In this document: one piece after another, positions 59,987 to 64,000 of the stretch
Position numbering within the stretch: the stretch's first letter is position 1
Layout of the letters: every line of letters begins with the position of its first letter
Origin: Streptacidiphilus sp. P02-A3a
GTDB taxonomy: Bacteria > Actinomycetota > Actinomycetes > Streptomycetales > Streptomycetaceae
Reading direction: 5' to 3'
Assembly: GCF_014084105.1 (NCBI RefSeq)
Contig: NZ_CP048289.1
Location: 4,969,922-5,033,921, forward strand
Length of the DNA: 64,000 nucleotides
Made by a program: the position numbers and the translations under genes
The notes under the pieces: model-generated
What the model was told of the DNA's origin: nothing
Database searches by the model: none
Seen by the model: only the letters and a program-made list of their open reading frames with translations

Positions 59987-60739
59987 TCAGATCACGCCGC
60001 CGTTGGCGTACAGGACCTGGCCGTTGATCCACCGCGCGGGTCCGGCCAGGAAGGAGACGACCTCGGCGATGTCGTCCGGCGCGCCCAGGCGCTCCAGCGG
60101 CGCGGCCTTCGCCAGCTGCTCGACGACGGCCTGTGGCTTGCCCTCCAGGAACAGCGGGGTGGAGGTCGGGCCGGGGGCGACCGCGTTGACCGTGATGTCG
60201 CGTCCGCGCAGCTCCCGGGCGAGGACCAGCGTCATGGCGTCGACGGCGCCCTTGGTCGCGGCGTAGGCGGTGTAGCCGGGCAGGGCGATCTTGGTCACCG
60301 AGCTGGAGAAGTTGACGATCGCACCGCCCGGACGCACCCGGCGGGCCGCCTGCTGGCCGACGACGAAGGTGCCGCGCACGTTGATCCGGTGCATCTGGTC
60401 GAAGTCGGCGAGGTCGAGCTCGGCCAGCGGGGCGAGCCGCATCACCCCGGCGGCGTGGACCACGACATCGACGCCGCCGAACCGCTCCTGGGCCAGATCG
60501 AACAGCGCGGCGACCTCGGCCTGGTCCGCGACGTCCGCCCTGACGGCGACGGCAGTGCCCCCGGCCGCCTCGATCGCGCCGACCGCTTCCTGGGCGGATG
60601 CCGGGTTGCCCGCGTAGGACACGACGACAGCCAGGCCGTCGGCGGCCAGGCGCTCGGCGACGACCCGGCCGATACCGCCGGATCCACCGGTGACCACGGC
60701 GACACGAGAGGCAGGAGTAGGGGTGGGGGTGCTGGTCAT
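59987..60739 (-). CDS. SDR-family oxidoreductase, FabG-like
   Basis: A 250-residue classical SDR. Cofactor motif AVVTGGSGGIGRVVAERLAA, VDVVVHAAGVM, catalytic Ser in IVNFSSSVTK, YxxxK in YTAYAATKGAVDAM, and C-terminal GPARWINGQVLYANGGVI. NADP(H)-dependent reductase of an unidentified carbonyl compound. ATG at 60739 follows AGGAG. Divergent from a TetR regulator with twin palindromes between. Confidence 0.92.
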   Translation of the reverse strand: MTSTPTPTPASRVAVVTGGSGGIGRVVAERLAADGLAVVVSYAGNPASAQEAVGAIEAAGGTAVAVRADVADQAEVAALFDLAQERFGGVDVVVHAAGVMRLAPLAELDLADFDQMHRINVRGTFVVGQQAARRVRPGGAIVNFSSSVTKIALPGYTAYAATKGAVDAMTLVLARELRGRDITVNAVAPGPTSTPLFLEGKPQAVVEQLAKAAPLERLGAPDDIAEVVSFLAGPARWINGQVLYANGGVI

Positions 60740-60788
60740 GACGGGGCTCCTTCTGGTCCACCGGACACGTTCCGGCCCGACCGCCCTA

Positions 60789-60833
60789 ATGGACGATGCG
60801 TCCATATTAGCAACATGTAGACGCTGCGTCCAT
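60789..60833. promoter_or_regulatory. Twin TetR operator sites
   Basis: Site 1 ATGGACG-ATG-CGTCCAT (60789-60805) is a perfect palindrome. Site 2 TAGACG-CTG-CGTCCA (60818-60832) matches it with one half degenerate. The second is followed by CATATAGAC, a likely -10 for the TetR gene. They sit in the gap between the SDR and TetR genes. Confidence 0.65.
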
Positions 60834-60905
60834 ATAGACTGGCCGAGCAGTGCCCGGGTCGTCCCGAGCGACCCGGATGAACCCGACCGACCCAAGGAGA
60901 CCGCG

Positions 60906-61538
60906 GTGGCCAGCGCCCCAGTACCGAGCCCGGGCAGCAGCCCGACCCCGCAGCCGCCCGCGCGCCGGGGACGCGGGCGGCGTCCGGCCGACGAGGTGCG
61001 CGCCGACATCCTGGCCGCGGCCGGCACGCTGCTGCTCGGCGAGGGCATGGCGGCCTTCACCATCGAACGGGTGGCCGCGACCGCGGGCGTCAGCAAGATG
61101 TCGATCTACAAGTGGTGGCCCTCCAAAGGAGCACTCGCGCTCGACGGCTACTTCGACGCGGTCCAGAACATCCTCGCCTTCCCCGACACCGGCGACATCG
61201 AGGCGGACCTGCTGACCCAGCTGCGGGCTTTCGTCCACCTCACCGCGCACACCCCGGCCGGGCGGGTCGTCGCCGAGCTCGTCGGCCAGGCACAGACCGA
61301 CCCGGACCTGGCGGCCGCCTTCCGCGAGCACTACTCCGCACCACGCCGGCGGCTGGCCGTCCAAGCCCTGGAACGCGCCCAGCAACGCGGCCAACTACGC
61401 GCCGACGCAGACCCGCGCATCATCGTCGACCAGCTCTGGGGCGCCTGCTATCACCGACTGCTGATCCCGGACGAACCCCTCACCGAGGAATTCGCACACG
61501 GCCTGGTCACCAACCTGATAAACGGCCTGCGCCCGTAG
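60906..61538 (+). CDS. TetR-family transcriptional regulator
   Basis: A 210-residue TetR protein. After a Pro-rich N-terminal tail (PSPGSSPTPQPPARRGRGRR) comes the HTH (LAAAGTLLLGEGMAAFTIER, VSKMSIYKWWPSKGALALDG) and a TetR_C_16-like effector domain (GRVVAELVGQAQTDPDLAAA, RIIVDQLWGACYHRLLIPDE). GTG at 60906 follows AAGGAGA. Probably represses itself and the divergent SDR operon. Confidence 0.9.
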   Translation: MASAPVPSPGSSPTPQPPARRGRGRRPADEVRADILAAAGTLLLGEGMAAFTIERVAATAGVSKMSIYKWWPSKGALALDGYFDAVQNILAFPDTGDIEADLLTQLRAFVHLTAHTPAGRVVAELVGQAQTDPDLAAAFREHYSAPRRRLAVQALERAQQRGQLRADADPRIIVDQLWGACYHRLLIPDEPLTEEFAHGLVTNLINGLRP

Positions 61539-61597
61539 CCACCCACGACCACCCGGGTGCCACCTCGACGCCGACGGGCGCCAACGAGCGCCAACGG

Positions 61598-61918
61598 TCA
61601 GCAGACGCAGACGACCGTCAGCGTGATGGTGGCGGGCGGGGGCGGGGAATGGTCGTACGGTGCGATCCACGCGGCGATGCCGGTCACGCCGGTGGTCACC
61701 GTCCACTCCTGCCGCTGGTCGCCGGCGAGCGGGCTGCCGTCGCCGCCGGTCACCGACCAGCTGCCGGGACGCATGCCCGGGGGGCAGTAGGCGACCACGC
61801 CGCTCGCCGGACCGGTCACCGCCACGGTGACGGGCCCGGCCGCCCACGCGGGCGCCACCAGGCAAACGCCCGCGGCCACCGCCGCCACGCTCACACCGAG
61901 GAACCGCGTCCGCCGCAC
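61598..61918 (-). CDS. Small secreted protein (106 aa)
   Basis: Signal peptide (RFLGVSVAAVAAGVCLVAPA, cleaved near AWA-AG) and an ~80-residue beta-sandwich-like mature part (SGVVAYCPPGMRPGSWSVTG, TITLTVVCVC at the end) with three Cys. GTG at 61918 is chosen because GGGGAGGG lies just upstream; longer starts would add basic residues before the signal. Extracellular, function unknown. Confidence 0.65.
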   Translation of the reverse strand: MRRTRFLGVSVAAVAAGVCLVAPAWAAGPVTVAVTGPASGVVAYCPPGMRPGSWSVTGGDGSPLAGDQRQEWTVTTGVTGIAAWIAPYDHSPPPPATITLTVVCVC

Positions 61919-62046
61919 AACCACCCTCCCCACCAGCGCCCCCTTCCGACCAAGACCCGACCGCTGCATCCGTAACCGCCCCCCGACCGGCCGATGCCGT
62001 TCCCGGCCGCGCGCCACCCGTCCGGATCACACCCGACCCGCCGGTG

Positions 62047-62085
62047 GTACGTGGCACGTACCAGATAGTTTGTGGCACGTAGTAT
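62047..62085 (+). promoter_or_regulatory. Operator/promoter of the FMN reductase gene
   Basis: GTACGTG-G-CACGTAC (62047-62061) is a perfect palindrome. A second half-matching copy, TGTGGCACGTAGTA (62071-62084), overlaps the probable -10 TAGTAT. Two sites 24 bp apart suggest cooperative repression. No regulator gene is adjacent. Confidence 0.55.
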
Positions 62086-62120
62086 CTGCGGTGATGCTGT
62101 TCGTCCCGTCAGGAGAGCCC

Positions 62121-62738
62121 ATGGACAAGACCCAGACCCAGACCCGCACCGAGACCGAGACCGGAGCCGAGACCGGGGAGCGGATCGCCGTCGTGGTCGG
62201 CAGCAGCCGACCGGGCCGGATCTGTCCCGGCATCGCCGAGTGGATCCGCGACACCGCCCAGCAGGACAGCCTGCTGCGCTACGAACTGCTCGACCTCGCC
62301 GAGGCCGGTCTGCCGCTGCTCGACGAGCCGCTGATGGCCTCGCTCGGGCAGTACCAGCACGAGCACACCCGCCGCTGGAGCCGCACCGTCAGCTCCTACA
62401 GCGGCTTCGTGTTCGTCTTCCCGCAGTACAACTGGGGCTACCCGGCCGTCCTGAAGAACGCCCTGGACTTCCTCTACCACGAGTGGCACGACAAGCCGGC
62501 CGTCGTCGCCGGCTACGGCAACCGCGGCGGGAACAAGGGGGTCGCCCAACTCCTCGGCGTCCTGCAGGGACTGCACATGCGCATCCTGGAGCAGCACCTC
62601 GAACTGGTGGTGACCAAGGCCGACCTGGACGACAACTGGCAGCTGAGGGACGTTGAGGCCACCTTGCACCCCTACCGCGACCAGGTCCGGGCCGTCGACC
62701 GGCAGCTGACCGACGCCCTCAGGGACGACCAGGGGTAG
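62121..62738 (+). CDS. NADPH-dependent FMN reductase
   Basis: A 205-residue flavodoxin-like enzyme. FMN loop VVVGSSRPGRICPGIAEWIR, FVFVFPQYNWGYPAVLKNAL and GYGNRGGNKGVAQLLGVLQG are the NADPH_red family signatures (SsuE/ChrR-type). Reduces FMN, quinones or azo/chromate compounds. The N-terminus carries a TQTQTRTETETGAETG low-complexity run. ATG at 62121 follows CAGGAGAG. Confidence 0.9.
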   Translation: MDKTQTQTRTETETGAETGERIAVVVGSSRPGRICPGIAEWIRDTAQQDSLLRYELLDLAEAGLPLLDEPLMASLGQYQHEHTRRWSRTVSSYSGFVFVFPQYNWGYPAVLKNALDFLYHEWHDKPAVVAGYGNRGGNKGVAQLLGVLQGLHMRILEQHLELVVTKADLDDNWQLRDVEATLHPYRDQVRAVDRQLTDALRDDQG

Positions 62739-62859
62739 CACCGCGTGTGCGGCCCGGGGCCGCACACGGTGGGGTGGTGCTCACGGCCGGCGGGTGGATG
62801 ATCTATAACTGGTCCCCCTGGTCCCGACACCACGCGCGGGGCCTCATGACAGGAGTAGT

Positions 62860-63648
62860 ATGCGCGTTCCCATAGCGGCATCGGTACTCACCGGTGTCCT
62901 CGCCCTGGGCGCCGTCGCGGTGCCGACGACGGCTTTCGCCGCCACCGCCAAGCCGGTGATCACCAAAGCCGTCTCGCAGTCGGTGGTTCTGGGCCTGAGC
63001 GGCACCGTCACCCTCGGCGTGACGGTCACCGCCGCGGACGCCTCCGGGATCAAGGCGATCTACGCCGAGCCCTACCCGGTGGCCCTCGCGGCACAGGCGC
63101 ACGCGGTGCCCACCGCCGCCGACCTCAAGGGGGACCCGGCGGACGACCTGCTGAAGGTCCGGTCGCACACGGCCACCACGCAGACCGCCGGGATCCGGGT
63201 CAGCGAGAAGGTCCCCAGCAGCGCCGGGCTGCCCAACGACGTCGCCGGGGTGTGGGGGGTCGCGGTACTGGTCGTCGCCAAGGACGGCGCCACCACCTTC
63301 AACGCCAAGGCCACTAGCTACACCTGGCAGCGCGCCGATAAGCTGACCGCGAAGACCTCCGCGACGCAGCTGCGCAAGGGCGCCGCGCTGACCGTCAAGG
63401 GCCAGCTCAACCGGGTCGACTGGGCCGCGCACGCCTACCGGGGCTACGCCGCGCGACCGGTCCTGCTGCAGTTCCGCAAGTCCGGCAGCGCGGCCTGGAC
63501 CACCGCCGGGCGGATCACCTCCAGCCGCACCGGCGCCCTGAGCGCCACCGTCAAGGACAACGCGACCGGTTACTGGCGCTTCGTCTTCACCGGCAACAGC
63601 ACCAGCGGCCAGGCCGCCTCCACGCCCATCCGGGTCAGCGTGAAGTAA
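62860..63648 (+). CDS. Secreted protein (262 aa), Ig-like
   Basis: Signal peptide MRVPIAASVLTGVLALGAVA, cleaved near AFA-AT. The mature part has two beta-rich repeats: an N-terminal domain (VTLGVTVTAADASGIKAIYA, GVWGVAVLVVAKDGATTFNA) and a C-terminal one (LRKGAALTVKGQLNRVDWAA, VLLQFRKSGSAAWTTAGRIT, TGYWRFVFTGNSTSG) of the kind found in Streptomyces calcium-binding/Ig-like exported proteins. ATG follows CAGGAG. Followed by a strong terminator. Confidence 0.75.
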   Translation: MRVPIAASVLTGVLALGAVAVPTTAFAATAKPVITKAVSQSVVLGLSGTVTLGVTVTAADASGIKAIYAEPYPVALAAQAHAVPTAADLKGDPADDLLKVRSHTATTQTAGIRVSEKVPSSAGLPNDVAGVWGVAVLVVAKDGATTFNAKATSYTWQRADKLTAKTSATQLRKGAALTVKGQLNRVDWAAHAYRGYAARPVLLQFRKSGSAAWTTAGRITSSRTGALSATVKDNATGYWRFVFTGNSTSGQAASTPIRVSVK

Positions 63649-63670
63649 CCCCGCCACACGGCGCGCAGCG

Positions 63671-63712
63671 CCCGTGCGGGTCGGTCCCCCTCCGGAGACC
63701 GACCCGCACGGG
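63671..63712. terminator. 16-bp-stem terminator
   Basis: CCCGTGCGGGTCGGTC (63671-63686) pairs exactly with GACCGACCCGCACGGG (63697-63712), loop of 10, starting 22 bp after the secreted protein stop. Confidence 0.75.
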
Positions 63713-63780
63713 GAGGTTCCGCGCGGGGAGGTTAGGGTGAGGGCGCCGATGATCGTCCGCACGCCTGGAGACCCGCCCAG

Positions 63781-64000
63781 ATGAGTCAGCCCCCGCCGCC
63801 CGACGCCCTGCTCCCGGTCGGGGTGATCGGCCTCGGCGACATCGCGCAGAAGGCCTACCTGCCGGTTCTGACCGGCCTTCCCGGTCTGGACCTGCGGCTG
63901 ATGACCCGTGACCGGACCAAGCTGGACAGGCTGGGCGACAGCTACCGGATCGCCCCGGAGCACCGCTTCACCGACCTGGCCGAGCTGATCGACAGCGGCA
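63781..64000 (+). CDS. Gfo/Idh/MocA-family oxidoreductase, 3' end cut by window
   Basis: ATG at 63781 with GGAG upstream. The first 73 residues read LLPVGVIGLGDIAQKAYLPV (Rossmann GxGxxA/Q-type dinucleotide fold), LTGLPGLDLRLMTRD and HRFTDLAELIDSG, typical of the N-terminus of sugar/myo-inositol dehydrogenase-like enzymes. Open at the window's end. Confidence 0.8.
   Translation, partial: MSQPPPPDALLPVGVIGLGDIAQKAYLPVLTGLPGLDLRLMTRDRTKLDRLGDSYRIAPEHRFTDLAELIDSG

Overview
The window is about 72% G+C. Its gene content (WhiJ-type XRE/DUF5753 regulators paired with DUF397 proteins, DUF6879 cassettes, MmyB-like regulators, GTG/TTG starts, probable leaderless transcripts) fits a Streptomyces/Kitasatospora-type actinomycete. 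It reads as an accessory, chromosome-arm-like region: small regulator/enzyme pairs, secreted proteins, transport operons, decayed regulator modules and two insertion sequences. Transketolase is the only clear central-metabolism gene.

Layout. 1-7 kb: TetR (cut by the window edge), DUF4253 protein, lipoprotein, LysR regulator, secreted glycine-rich protein, transketolase. 7-12 kb: ArsR regulator and flavodoxin-fold quinone reductase sharing an operator motif, then a lower-GC cassette (71-aa protein, DUF6879, XRE/DUF5753, radical SAM/SPASM-like protein, APH-like kinase) bracketed by a ~53-bp direct repeat. 12-18 kb: MerR and VOC genes opposite a SnoaL-like gene, an SDR relic, a ROK regulator whose N-terminal half resembles a dead IS630 transposase, a secreted protein and an MmyB-like regulator. 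18-24 kb: decayed XRE/DUF5753-DUF397 array with a repeat family, a DUF6262-like fragment and several small proteins. 24-30.5 kb: intact oligopeptide/nickel-type ABC transporter operon ending in a luciferase-like monooxygenase. 30.5-37.8 kb: regulator/target pairs (MFS with ArsR-type; NmrA-like reductase with HxlR; patatin with TetR; ABM-globin fusion with HxlR) and a lipoprotein. 38-45.5 kb: glycan locus (CBM3-GH16 enzyme opposite a sugar-binding protein, two permeases, GH20 hexosaminidase, GntR regulator). The promoter regions on either side carry the same 17-bp operator, but everything from ~41.4 kb to ~46.2 kb is broken by dense single-base indels. 46-54.3 kb: HbpS/GlcG-like gene, MFS and MarR (all frameshifted), 30-bp tandem repeats, and a ~5-kb LamG/bulb-lectin secreted protein gene in three frames. 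54.9-58.9 kb: an IS630-type element carrying an AICAR-transformylase gene between its inverted repeats, with an IS701-family element inserted exactly at its right end. 59-64 kb: two SDR genes and their TetR, a small secreted protein, FMN reductase, another secreted protein, and the start of a Gfo/Idh/MocA oxidoreductase.

How the genes work together. Most loci are a target gene plus its own regulator with a recognisable palindrome between them (7.0/7.4, 13.0, 32.05, 39.5/39.6, 47.85 and 60.8 kb). The glycan locus suggests degradation of chitin/beta-glucan (fungal wall-like) polymers: secreted GH16, uptake of oligosaccharide, intracellular GH20 cleavage, GntR control. The oddest parts are the passenger gene inside the IS630-type element, the transposase-derived ROK regulator, and the repeat-bracketed radical SAM/kinase cassette.
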